Source: UBA5069 sp964560495
Lineage (GTDB): Bacteria > Chloroflexota > Anaerolineae > Caldilineales > Caldilineaceae
Assembly: GCA_964560495.1 (NCBI GenBank)
Contig: CAZLMM010000011.1
Span: forward strand, 1 to 64,000
Direction: 5' to 3'
DNA: 64,000 nt
In this document: piece after piece, positions 8,907 to 16,768 of the stretch
Position numbering within the stretch: position 1 is the first letter of the stretch
Layout: the number at the start of each line of letters is the position of its first letter
The notes under the pieces: generated by a model
Told to the model about the DNA's origin: nothing
Database searches by the model: none
What the model saw: only the letters and a program-made list of their open reading frames with translations
Made by a program: the position numbers and the translations under genes

Positions 8907-9380
8907 CTAAGCTAACGCGGCGACATGCTCTGCCGCCAGAGCGGCAATGGCACTGTCTGCCGCAGCGGCAATGTCGTCTCTACTCTTGGCGGCAGCGGCA
9001 TTCTTCACCAAATGCGCAGTCTGTTTTGTGGCGGAGGCCACTTCTGGGCCGCACGCCGCCAGCACCGTCAACCAATGCTCCACGGCCTTTGGATCCGCAT
9101 CTTCACCGGCGTTTAGTTTGCGGACTTCACCTTGCAACTGCACGATGGCGGTGATGACCTGCGACGCGTTGGGCAGGTCCGGCATGTCAATGACCTCGCG
9201 CAGAATCGGCATGAACTCTGGGTCAATGCCGGGGATGTCGCTGCGCCTGACGCCAACAAACGCTTTTGACCAAAAGCGGCCATCATCGAAGGCCGGCTCA
9301 TATGTCCCCACGATGCCTGGGGTCCAGTCGCCATAGCGGCCTTTGGCGCCCGGCGGCGTTTTGCTGGATGATGGAATCAT
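8907..9380 (-). CDS. Hypothetical protein, 157 residues
   Basis: I do not recognise a family. The N-terminal half is rich in Gly, Pro and aromatic residues (for example GRYGDWTPGIVGTYEP); the C-terminal third is an Ala-rich predicted helix. There is no signal peptide, no membrane segment and only one cysteine. The ATG at 9380 has GGAG about ten bases upstream; the open frame extends to 9452 but runs into the repeat at 9397-9465. Codon use resembles the neighbours, which supports a real gene. It lies downstream of the TPR protein on the same strand. A small structural or phage-like virion protein cannot be excluded. Confidence 0.6.
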   Translation of the reverse strand: MIPSSSKTPPGAKGRYGDWTPGIVGTYEPAFDDGRFWSKAFVGVRRSDIPGIDPEFMPILREVIDMPDLPNASQVITAIVQLQGEVRKLNAGEDADPKAVEHWLTVLAACGPEVASATKQTAHLVKNAAAAKSRDDIAAAADSAIAALAAEHVAALA

Positions 9381-9396
9381 TTCTTGCCTTCTCCTA

Positions 9397-9465
9397 AACT
9401 GCGGTTGCTTTGAAATCAGGGGTTTTCGCAGTTCAAAAACTCCTGATTTCAAACAGAGCGGAGTA
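9397..9465. repeat. 69-base palindromic element, copy 1 (family A)
   Basis: It runs from just after a TA (9395-9396) to a TA (9464-9465). It holds an 18-base inverted repeat (left arm from 9410, right arm ending at 9453) around an eight-base loop. It is nearly identical to 13654-13722. The two copies differ inside the stem by a compensatory pair: T-A here, C-G there. It lies between the TPR gene and the unknown gene at 8907. No coding potential; probably a non-autonomous mobile element or a REP-like hairpin. Confidence 0.8.
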
Positions 9466-9497
9466 TCATTGAGCTGTCCGAACTTGCGTCGCCGCCT

Positions 9498-11906
9498 CTA
9501 TGGGTGGGCGGCTAACCAAACTGCCGCTTCGCGCGCCTCGGGACTCTGCAACGCTGCGTCACAGTCGATGATCGACTGATACATTTGCCGCGCCCCGTTT
9601 TCATCACCGCGCGCTAAGTGTAGCCTGGCGATATTGTACCGCACCTGAAGGTTCTTGTCATCCCTCGTTAATGCGCTGGCAAGGTCTTGGGCAGCCTGCT
9701 CATAATAATCGGATCCCAGATTGAAGTATGCGCTGCTTCGGCCTAGATAAGCGTTGACCATTCCCGGCGCTATGGAGATAACTCTTGAGAATTCACCTTC
9801 GGCTTCACTATAGCGCGCCAAACCCATGAATGCGCTGGCAATGCCAAGCCGCACACGCGCCTCGTCATAGCCCGTCAGGTAAGCGCGCTCGAAATCTTCG
9901 AGCGCGTCTTCATGGCGATTTGACGCATTGCGCAACAACCCACGATTATAATAGGCCTCTGCCAACCGATCGCCGAGACGTAGCGCTTCATTGAAATCGC
10001 GCTCCGCCTTGTCATAGCGCGCTAAATGTAAATAGGCCAGACCGCGGTTTGTGAATGCCTGGGCAAAGCCTGGGTCGATGTCGATAGCCCGATTACAGTC
10101 GTCGATGGCCTGTTGGTAATCGCGCTGCGCAACATGGCACAAACCGAGGCTGAAGTGACCGGCAGCGCTGTTCCTATCCAATTCAACTGCCAACTGCAAA
10201 ACAACCAAGGCCTGTTGTAAATTGGCCTCGCTTGTGGCTGGTTCATCCGACCGAATGCTGCGCTCGTAGTAGGCCTCGCCGAGGGCGATGAGCAGATCAG
10301 GGTCTTTGCTCTTCATGATGGCGTCGCGCAATTTGTCGCCGATCGAAAGCGACTCAACAAGACCAGTCTTGATGGCTTTGATCAGCCCCACAAGTTCATC
10401 GCGCAGGGCTTCAGTCGCTTGCCGAACGACTAGCAGGCCGACATGGTCATAATAGAAGGCGATATGTTGACTGTTAGGGTAATTGGACTCATCGCTCAGG
10501 CGCAACAACGCGGCCTCATCCTCCACACCCACGGCCTTCGCCAATAGCAAGAGTGCATTGGTTGACGGCGGTTCACCAGTCGCAGGCGGTTGGCCTGCTC
10601 CTTGGGCAGTTGCGCCCGACGCTGGTCGTGGCTGCGCTGTGAGTCGCTGCAGCTCGCTTTGCAGCTCATAAAACGTCCTGATCTTGGCCTTGCGAAAATT
10701 CGTCAGGTTGTCGCCCACTTTGGCGTAGAGAATGGCCTGGTCCACCCAGTTGATGATGATCTTGGGATCGAAAGGGGTTGTGAGTAACAGGCGACGAAAA
10801 TCGCTGTGCGCCAGGTTCTGCGCATCATCGATGCCCATCTGCTGCAAACGCGAGGCGTGCCAGGTGCTCATCCCTTCGATATTCTGAATCGGCATTTCGG
10901 CGCTACTCTGGCCAGATGGCCCCATGGCTCGTTCCGCCAGGTCGGAGAACCAACGCAGTCCTCGGCTAGGGAAGACGCCAATGATGAAGGCGATGATGCC
11001 CGGCGCCCAGATGGAGGCGTAGCCGGCGGTCGGCTCCGGCGCGTCTTCACCGACCGCCGGGCCGAACGCCACAATGGCCGATGAGCCGACAAAAACCAGC
11101 ACAACAGCCACTATCATGCGCACAAAAATCGAACTATAGACTTGCGGCTGAAGATCGAAGGTATTATAGCGGCGCACCAATTCCTGCACCGAATAGACAT
11201 AGGCGCCCAGGTACGCGATCAAGACAAGGGTGATGGTAGTGCTTTGGGTCGAAGCTGAATCACTATCTTGCGCACTGGCTGAACCCGCAGCAGCTGACCG
11301 ATTCGTTGTAGTCACGGCGATGCTGGCGGTGGTCGTCTGCGTCGATGTCACTTGGTTGGCGCTGCCGACCGACTCATCGCTGGCGATCAGGCTTGTGTTT
11401 GCCGGGGCATTCTGACCATTTTCCTCGGGGGCTTCCCGTTGGGTGAATTGGATCGGCAGTCCCATGGTTGGCTCCACGGTGGGGCCGGCAGCGATGAGCA
11501 CAAAGAGTGACACGATGATGATGAGCGCAATGAAGAGGGAATACTGCCACGGGTTGTAGACCGTGTTGTAGAGATCCGAAACGCTGACCTGGTCCGCCTG
11601 ATTGAAGCGCGAACCCTCGTTGTAGCCGAGCAGCTTGAACTCAACCTCCAGCCGCTTGATGATGATGTCGCTGCGCAGCCGCTGATATGCAGCGTAGGAA
11701 ATTGGGAAGACCGCAACAATGGTAAGCACGGCCAAGAAACGCACCCAGGCGTCGATGGGATGCAGCTTCAAACTCTCGATCACAAAGACGCTCACCCCGA
11801 TGAAGGCAACAATGACGACGGCGACCCACAGGACGAACTCTGCGCGCCAACGCCACCGCTCTCGAGAGAACTCAGATACTGGATCGATGTTGGTCTGTGT
11901 GGTCAT
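9498..11906 (-). CDS. Multi-pass membrane protein with C-terminal TPR repeats
   Basis: An 802-residue protein with about six predicted membrane spans, roughly at residues 25-47, 57-80, 121-143, 236-254, 270-292 and 306-325, separated by a Ser/Thr/Gln-rich loop (about 150-230). A helical segment follows (about 360-400), containing GMSTWHASRLQQMGI and NLAHSDFRRLLLTTPF, which looks like a helix-hairpin or DUF4332-like unit. Residues about 560-790 form several tetratricopeptide repeats, a protein-protein interaction scaffold that should sit in the cytoplasm. I do not know its role; a membrane-anchored assembly platform is likely. It is transcribed alone or with the gene at 8907, with the palindromic repeat between them. 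Confidence 0.8.
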   Translation of the reverse strand: MTTQTNIDPVSEFSRERWRWRAEFVLWVAVVIVAFIGVSVFVIESLKLHPIDAWVRFLAVLTIVAVFPISYAAYQRLRSDIIIKRLEVEFKLLGYNEGSRFNQADQVSVSDLYNTVYNPWQYSLFIALIIIVSLFVLIAAGPTVEPTMGLPIQFTQREAPEENGQNAPANTSLIASDESVGSANQVTSTQTTTASIAVTTTNRSAAAGSASAQDSDSASTQSTTITLVLIAYLGAYVYSVQELVRRYNTFDLQPQVYSSIFVRMIVAVVLVFVGSSAIVAFGPAVGEDAPEPTAGYASIWAPGIIAFIIGVFPSRGLRWFSDLAERAMGPSGQSSAEMPIQNIEGMSTWHASRLQQMGIDDAQNLAHSDFRRLLLTTPFDPKIIINWVDQAILYAKVGDNLTNFRKAKIRTFYELQSELQRLTAQPRPASGATAQGAGQPPATGEPPSTNALLLLAKAVGVEDEAALLRLSDESNYPNSQHIAFYYDHVGLLVVRQATEALRDELVGLIKAIKTGLVESLSIGDKLRDAIMKSKDPDLLIALGEAYYERSIRSDEPATSEANLQQALVVLQLAVELDRNSAAGHFSLGLCHVAQRDYQQAIDDCNRAIDIDPGFAQAFTNRGLAYLHLARYDKAERDFNEALRLGDRLAEAYYNRGLLRNASNRHEDALEDFERAYLTGYDEARVRLGIASAFMGLARYSEAEGEFSRVISIAPGMVNAYLGRSSAYFNLGSDYYEQAAQDLASALTRDDKNLQVRYNIARLHLARGDENGARQMYQSIIDCDAALQSPEAREAAVWLAAHP

Positions 11907-11988
11907 GGCGACCTCGTTCTCGAAATCAAAAAATCAAAGGGGTGTATTCAACATTGATTCGCGGTAGGGACAGACCACGCCTAACAGA

Positions 11989-12319
11989 TTGTGAACACAC
12001 CCAAATCAAGAGGACGTATTCAAACGCATCCAGACTCAACGACTCGCTGAACTTGAACTTGACGAGCAGCGTTGCGGCCAGCACGTCGCAGAGCAGCGGC
12101 AGTTGCGCCTCGGTTCAGCAGCCCCCCGCTGCGTCGCACCAGCAGGATGTCCGCCTTGGGCGGCTTGCTCATGACGGGCAGCTCCGTCTGCACCGTGACG
12201 CCCAAGGGTGTGAGCAGCAGTTCCAGGAGTTTTCCCAGGATGCGACGCCGCTGGGTGCGCGTCGCCGGGCTTGGCGCACTCGTCTCTTGGCGAGAATCTG
12301 GTCTATCCACTTGATGCAT
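11989..12319 (-). pseudogene. Remnant of a small hypothetical protein (possible nuclease-like fold), frameshifted
   Basis: From the ATG at 12319 one frame reads a plausible start ending RKILGKLLELLLTPLG-type text (actual RRILGKLLELLLTPLG) and PKADILLVRRSGG. The similarity then moves to another frame from about 12105, reading LLVKFKFSESL before ending without a sensible C-terminus. I recall a family of uncharacterised proteins with KADILL and EFKYTESL motifs, which would make this a truncated, frameshifted copy. This rests on memory of the family. The rest of 11907-12366 shows nothing else. Confidence 0.4.
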
Positions 12320-12366
12320 GAACTTAGTATATGTGAGCCGGACGCCGGCGTCAATCACATGATGCT

Positions 12367-13068
12367 TCAATCCCAGCCCTCTGCAATCAGGCTGCGCGTC
12401 TCTGCCACCGCTGCCTGCCACAGAGCCAGCATCTCCTTGTCACTGCGTTGATAGCGGCCGTTGAAATTGCCGTCGCCCAGGAATGCTCGCAGTTCGTCGC
12501 CAACTTGGCGCGCCATCCCCTGACGTGAAGGCAATGTCTTGATCGTTTCCGGCATCGTCACGCCGGCCAGCCGCGTCCATGGGAAGTTCTCCATCCACGA
12601 TGCATGGCTGGCGTGCGCGTCGATCTCCATGACTTTTGCCCAAGTCTTTGGTGCGTTCCACCAATTATGAAATTTCACCTGTGCGCCAGGATGATCCGCC
12701 GCCCATTCAGTCGCCAACGCGTCCGCCGGCATGTTGCCGCCGTGCCCGTTGACCAACAATATGCGGCGGAAACCGCTGTGAAACAGGCTATCCAGGATGT
12801 CGCGCACCAGGCGTAGATAGGTCTCCACGCGCAAGTTGATGGTACCCGGATAGGACATGAAGTAGGGGGTGATTCCATAGGCAACGACCGGAAAGACGAG
12901 CACGTCCAGCGGCTCTGCGGCTTCCACCGCCACACGCTCAGCCAGAATGCTGTCCACGCTCAGGCTGAGGTAGGCGTGTTGCTCCGTGCTGCCCAGCGGG
13001 ACGATAGCGCGGTCATCGTGTTGGAGATACGCTTCCACCTGCATCCAGTTCATATCAGCGATGCGCAT
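12367..13068 (-). CDS. Creatininase-family amidohydrolase
   Basis: A 233-residue metal-dependent hydrolase of the creatininase superfamily, which opens cyclic amides such as creatinine or deformylates and deamidates small molecules. The metal-binding region LGSTEQHAYLSLSVD (about residues 26-40) and the later VNGHGGN signature (about 112-118) are present. The usual GPHLPL after GSTEQH is changed to AYLSLS, so the substrate may differ from creatinine. The start at 13068 has AGGAGG six bases upstream; the longer frame to 13137 lacks such a site. It seems to be a single gene. Confidence 0.82.
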   Translation of the reverse strand: MRIADMNWMQVEAYLQHDDRAIVPLGSTEQHAYLSLSVDSILAERVAVEAAEPLDVLVFPVVAYGITPYFMSYPGTINLRVETYLRLVRDILDSLFHSGFRRILLVNGHGGNMPADALATEWAADHPGAQVKFHNWWNAPKTWAKVMEIDAHASHASWMENFPWTRLAGVTMPETIKTLPSRQGMARQVGDELRAFLGDGNFNGRYQRSDKEMLALWQAAVAETRSLIAEGWD

Positions 13069-13175
13069 GGAATCCTCCTGAAGAAGAGAGATGCAGAAAG
13101 GGATGAATTGCGCCAATTGTCTACTGTCCGCCCTCAAATGTCAACTGGCGCAGCGATCGCGCTATACTTCTTTGC

Positions 13176-13385
13176 ATGGAGACCTTGTGGCCCATCGACG
13201 AACTCGACGACCCGTATGCGCCCAACCTGGTAATTGAAGCCTACAAAGCTGGCATTGACCAGACGCTCATCGCCGAGAATCTGAAGCTCAGCCATGAAGA
13301 ACGCCTGCTCAAGTTGATGCAGTTACAGCGCTTCGCCGACGAACTGGGACGAATTGCACAGGAAAGACTCCGCGAGGCGCGATGA
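13176..13385 (+). CDS. Small hypothetical protein upstream of a nucleotidyltransferase remnant
   Basis: A 69-residue acidic, mostly helical protein. Its stop overlaps the ATG of the following nucleotidyltransferase pseudogene by four bases (ATGA), so the two formed an operon. Small proteins of this kind are often encoded before AbiEii-like or MNT-like nucleotidyltransferases, so an antitoxin-like or partner role is possible, but I see no recognised domain. With its partner broken it may be a relic. A TATACT lies just before the ATG, too close for a normal leader. Confidence 0.55.
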   Translation: METLWPIDELDDPYAPNLVIEAYKAGIDQTLIAENLKLSHEERLLKLMQLQRFADELGRIAQERLREAR

Positions 13386-13940
13386 TCGACTTCGCCAGGC
13401 TGCTGCAACGGCTCACCACCCATCAGGTAGCCTTCATCATCGTCGGCGGCGGCGCTGCAGTCATTCATGGCAGCAGCCGCCTGACGCAAGACCTGGATGT
13501 CATCTATCAACGCACCCCAGAGAATCTGACGCGGGTCGTCCAGGCCTGGCCGATCACTCACCCTGCCTGCGCGGCGCGCCGCCGGGGCTGCCCTTTCGTT
13601 AGTCGCCACTGACCTTGCGCATGGGGTTGAACTTCACACTCGAAACCGGTCTAACCTGCGGTTGCTTTGAAACCAGGAGTTTTCACAGTTCAAAAACTCC
13701 TGGTTTCAAACAGAGCGAAGTATAGGACCAATCAACCTGCTCGGCGAGATTCCTGGCGGCGGCGGTTACAACGATCTCCTGGCTCACAGCTTCGAGACGA
13801 AGATTTTCGGCCTTCCCTGCCGTTGGCTTGATCTGTCCGCGTTGATTCGCGCCAAACGCGCCGCCGGCCGCCCCAAAGATCTGGAGGCAATCGTAGAGCT
13901 GGAGGCGATCTGGCAGCATAGCGGGCAAGCCACCAGCTGA
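13382..13940 (+). pseudogene. Nucleotidyltransferase (AbiEii/MNT-like) gene, broken by three lesions
   Basis: The N-terminal part reads well (FIIVGGGAAVIHGSSRLTQD, a nucleotidyltransferase start with GGxA and the D-x-D region). A one-base shift near 13545 moves the frame, after which LRGAPPGLPFR and then LRMGLNFTLETGL are seen with an in-frame TAG at 13600-13602. A 71-base insertion (13654-13724) then separates CTA from GGA. Reading resumes as GPINLLGEIPGGGGYNDLL and ends RAKRAAGRPKDLEAIVELEA before TGA at 13938-13940. Removing the insertion rejoins ETGL and GPINLLGE without a gap. The gene is clearly dead. Confidence 0.85.
13654..13722. repeat. 69-base palindromic element, copy 2 (family A), inside the nucleotidyltransferase pseudogene
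   Basis: It is closely similar to 9397-9465. The stem arms here (about 13666-13683 and 13692-13709) are an exact 18-base match. A TA precedes it (13652-13653) and TA follows (13723-13724), which fits insertion with TA duplication as in IS630/Tc1-type elements. The host gene supplies an inferred empty site, so the element ends can be read to within two bases. Confidence 0.82.
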
Positions 13941-13982
13941 TCTGGCCGGAACTTTGACTAATGCTCACCCGTCAGGGTTGTT

Positions 13983-16586
13983 ATGGCTGCATTGTTTGCT
14001 CGTCGCCGTTTGGCGGTGATTCTTCTTGTCCTTAGCCTGGCCCTCTTCCTGACTGGCGTTGCCGTCTACACTTTGTTCCTGGCAGACCTACCGCCTGTCA
14101 GTGCAGTGGAGGAGCGCGTGGTGCGCCCCACCACGCGCATCCTCGACCGCAACGGCCGTCTCCTCTATGAGGTGCTGGACCCCAACGCCGGTAAACAGAT
14201 TGATCTCTCCCTGGACGATGTTCCGCCTGCGTGCATTCAGGCGACGTTGGCTACCGAGGACAGCCGCTTCTACTCTCATCCGGGCGTGGACCCCATCGCC
14301 ATAGCACGCGCCGCCTGGCAGAACTATCGGGCTGAAAGCGCCATTGTCAGCGGCGGGAGCACTCTCACCCAGCAGGTGGCGCGCAATCTGCTTCTCGATG
14401 CCAGCGAACGCTATTCCCAGAGCTACCGCCGCAAACTGCGGGAGGCGTGGCTGGCGCTGCTGTTGGAAGCCCGCTACAGCAAGGATGAGATTCTTGCGCT
14501 CTACCTCAATCAAACCTATTACGGCCACTTCGCCTTTGGTCTCGAAGCTGCCGCCCAGGTTTTTTTCGCCAAACCGGCGCGTCAACTCAGTCGCGGCGAA
14601 TGCAGCCTGCTGGCCGGCCTGGTCCAATTCCCAACAGGCTACAACCCACTTGCCGACGCCGATGCAGCCAAAGCGCGTCAGCTGACGGTGTTGCGGCTGA
14701 TGAACGAAGCAGGCTTCATCAGCCGCGAAGAACGTCAATCCATTGCCGCCGAACCGCTGCGCTACAAGTCCCACCTCTTTGACATTGCCGCGCCTCATTT
14801 TGTCATGTATGTACAGGATTTGCTCGTTCAGCGACTCGGTGCAGATCGTCTGCGCGACGGCGGGTTGACGGTGATCACCACACTAGATATTGACTTGCAG
14901 GCAGAAGCGCAAGCGTCTGTACGTCATCGCCTTGACCTGCTGAATTGTCGCCGTCCCGGCGTCTGCGACCCGACGACGAATCCCAATCGTCGCGTGGACA
15001 ATGCAGCCATTGTGGCGCTGGACAGCCGACGCGGCGACATCCTGGCCATGGTGGGCAGCCCTGACTTTTTCGATGTGCGCATCCAGGGCAATGTCAATGC
15101 CGCGCTCAGCCTGCGTCAGCCAGGCAGCGCCATCAAGCCCTTCACCTATGCTGCTGCCCTCGACCCTGTTTGGAACCGACGTCTTGGCCTGACGCCGCTT
15201 ACACCTGCATCCATCATCGCCGATCTTCCCGTCACCTTTCATGTCAAGGACGCTCATGGAGGCAACGTTCCTTATACTCCGGTCAACTATGATCGCCAGG
15301 CCCACGGGCCAGTGAGCCTTCGTGAAGCTCTGGCGAACTCGTATAACATTCCTGCGGTCAAGACGCTCGACCGGATAGGCGTCGCCAGCCTCAAGGAGAT
15401 TGCGGCTCAGGCTGGCGTCAGCACCTTCACAAGAGACTTTGGTTTGGCCTTGACCCTGGGCGGCGGCGAAGTGCGGTTGCTGGAACTGACCGCAGCCTAC
15501 GGCATCCTGGACGACGGCTTTCGTCTCGATCCTCGGGCGATTCTGGAAATTCGGTCCGATAGGGCGCTGACTGAAGAGGTGGCGATAGTGGTTGCCCCGG
15601 TCAATGTCGATCAACCGCAGGTGATCACGCCCCAGTCCGCCTATCTCATCACCGACATTCTCTCCGACCACGCAGCGCGCCTGCCGGCCTTTGGCGGAGA
15701 TTCGGTTCTCAACCTGCCTTTTCCCGCGGCGGTCAAGACAGGCACCACAACTGACTGGCGCGACAACTGGACAATCGGCTACACGACGGAACGCATCGTG
15801 GGCGTATGGGTGGGCAACGCAGACAACACCCCCATGCTCGACGTCAGTGGTGTGGATGGCGCCGGGCCGATCTGGCGGGACGTGATGTTGGCCAGCCACC
15901 GCACGCCGCCGGCGGTGTTCGAGCGACCGCAGGGCATTGTTGAAGTGTTGATTTGCGCACCCAGTGGTCTGTTGCCGACGCGTCACTGTCCACGGACGCG
16001 TCTGGAACGTTTCATCTCTGGCACGCAGCCAACTGTCGAGGATGATCAGTTTCAACCTGTGGCTATTGATCGCACCACCGGTCTGCACGCCGACGAGAGC
16101 ACACCCCAAGAACGACGCGCCGAACGCGTCTTTTGGATGCTGCCGCCGGAATATCGAGATTGGATGCTGAGCAACGGCATTGCCCTGGCGCCGCCAGCTC
16201 GTCGGCAAGGCCAGGCGACCATAACCGATGCAAGCGCCCTGCATGACGGCCTGTCACCCATTGCAGAGAGGGAATCGTTGATCTTGACAGCGCCAACCTC
16301 CAACACGGCTTTTCAAATCCATCCGTCCTTGCCCCTCGCCAGCCAGCGCATCACCGTGAACGGTTACGCCGCGGCAGGAGGCGTTTGGGCTGAGCTGCGC
16401 CTGGTCAAGGATGGAGAGACTCTTGCGTCGGCTCATGACGCAGACCGGCTCAATCAATGGTGGGTGCTCGAGCCAGGTGAGCATCACTTCTGGCTGGAGG
16501 GCCGGCGCACCGATGGCGCCGCCCTAGAACAGTCAGCTCAGGCACTGGTCATTGTGAACGACTTTCAACCCCAGCCCAGCGACTGA
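13983..16586 (+). CDS. pbpC: Penicillin-binding protein 1C (bifunctional transglycosylase/transpeptidase)
   Basis: An 867-residue inner-membrane peptidoglycan synthase. Residues about 10-33 form the membrane anchor. The GT51 transglycosylase domain has EDSRFYSHPGVD near residue 92 and GGSTLTQQVARN near 124. The transpeptidase domain has the SxxK serine in GSAIKPF (about 381), SYN near 452 and KTGT near 585. The tail from about 770 resembles the extra C-terminal domain of PBP1C. It is followed after 182 bases by an alpha-2-macroglobulin gene, the classical partner of pbpC in many bacteria, where the two are proposed to guard the envelope together: the macroglobulin traps proteases and PBP1C repairs the wall. 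Confidence 0.92.
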   Translation: MAALFARRRLAVILLVLSLALFLTGVAVYTLFLADLPPVSAVEERVVRPTTRILDRNGRLLYEVLDPNAGKQIDLSLDDVPPACIQATLATEDSRFYSHPGVDPIAIARAAWQNYRAESAIVSGGSTLTQQVARNLLLDASERYSQSYRRKLREAWLALLLEARYSKDEILALYLNQTYYGHFAFGLEAAAQVFFAKPARQLSRGECSLLAGLVQFPTGYNPLADADAAKARQLTVLRLMNEAGFISREERQSIAAEPLRYKSHLFDIAAPHFVMYVQDLLVQRLGADRLRDGGLTVITTLDIDLQAEAQASVRHRLDLLNCRRPGVCDPTTNPNRRVDNAAIVALDSRRGDILAMVGSPDFFDVRIQGNVNAALSLRQPGSAIKPFTYAAALDPVWNRRLGLTPLTPASIIADLPVTFHVKDAHGGNVPYTPVNYDRQAHGPVSLREALANSYNIPAVKTLDRIGVASLKEIAAQAGVSTFTRDFGLALTLGGGEVRLLELTAAYGILDDGFRLDPRAILEIRSDRALTEEVAIVVAPVNVDQPQVITPQSAYLITDILSDHAARLPAFGGDSVLNLPFPAAVKTGTTTDWRDNWTIGYTTERIVGVWVGNADNTPMLDVSGVDGAGPIWRDVMLASHRTPPAVFERPQGIVEVLICAPSGLLPTRHCPRTRLERFISGTQPTVEDDQFQPVAIDRTTGLHADESTPQERRAERVFWMLPPEYRDWMLSNGIALAPPARRQGQATITDASALHDGLSPIAERESLILTAPTSNTAFQIHPSLPLASQRITVNGYAAAGGVWAELRLVKDGETLASAHDADRLNQWWVLEPGEHHFWLEGRRTDGAALEQSAQALVIVNDFQPQPSD

Positions 16587-16680
16587 ATCATCGCACACCC
16601 ATACTCAACCTGGCCGATCTGGACTCGTCAGCTTTTCGTCCGGCGCTCAACCAAATGTGAACCAGACAACAGCGAACATC

Positions 16681-16689
16681 TGCTATACT
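16681..16689 (+). promoter_or_regulatory. Extended -10 promoter element before the macroglobulin gene
   Basis: TGCTATACT gives an extended -10 (TGN plus TATACT at 16684-16689) about 80 bases before the ATG at 16769. The -35 region is poor, as often accepted for extended -10 promoters. It suggests that the macroglobulin can be expressed independently of pbpC. Confidence 0.45.
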
Positions 16690-16768
16690 CTTTGTGAGAG
16701 ACGGTCTTTTGCATTGCAGCCTCCGGCGCGCCCCGCCCGTCCATCTGAAAAACGAATGGAGTTGTCCT

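Noticed and set aside
9397..9465. Palindromic repeat considered as a CRISPR unit
   Set aside because: Only two copies, 4 kb apart, no spacers and no cas genes.
14883..16244. Minus-strand frame of 453 codons opposite pbpC
   Set aside because: Shadow of pbpC; the transpeptidase motifs are on the plus strand.
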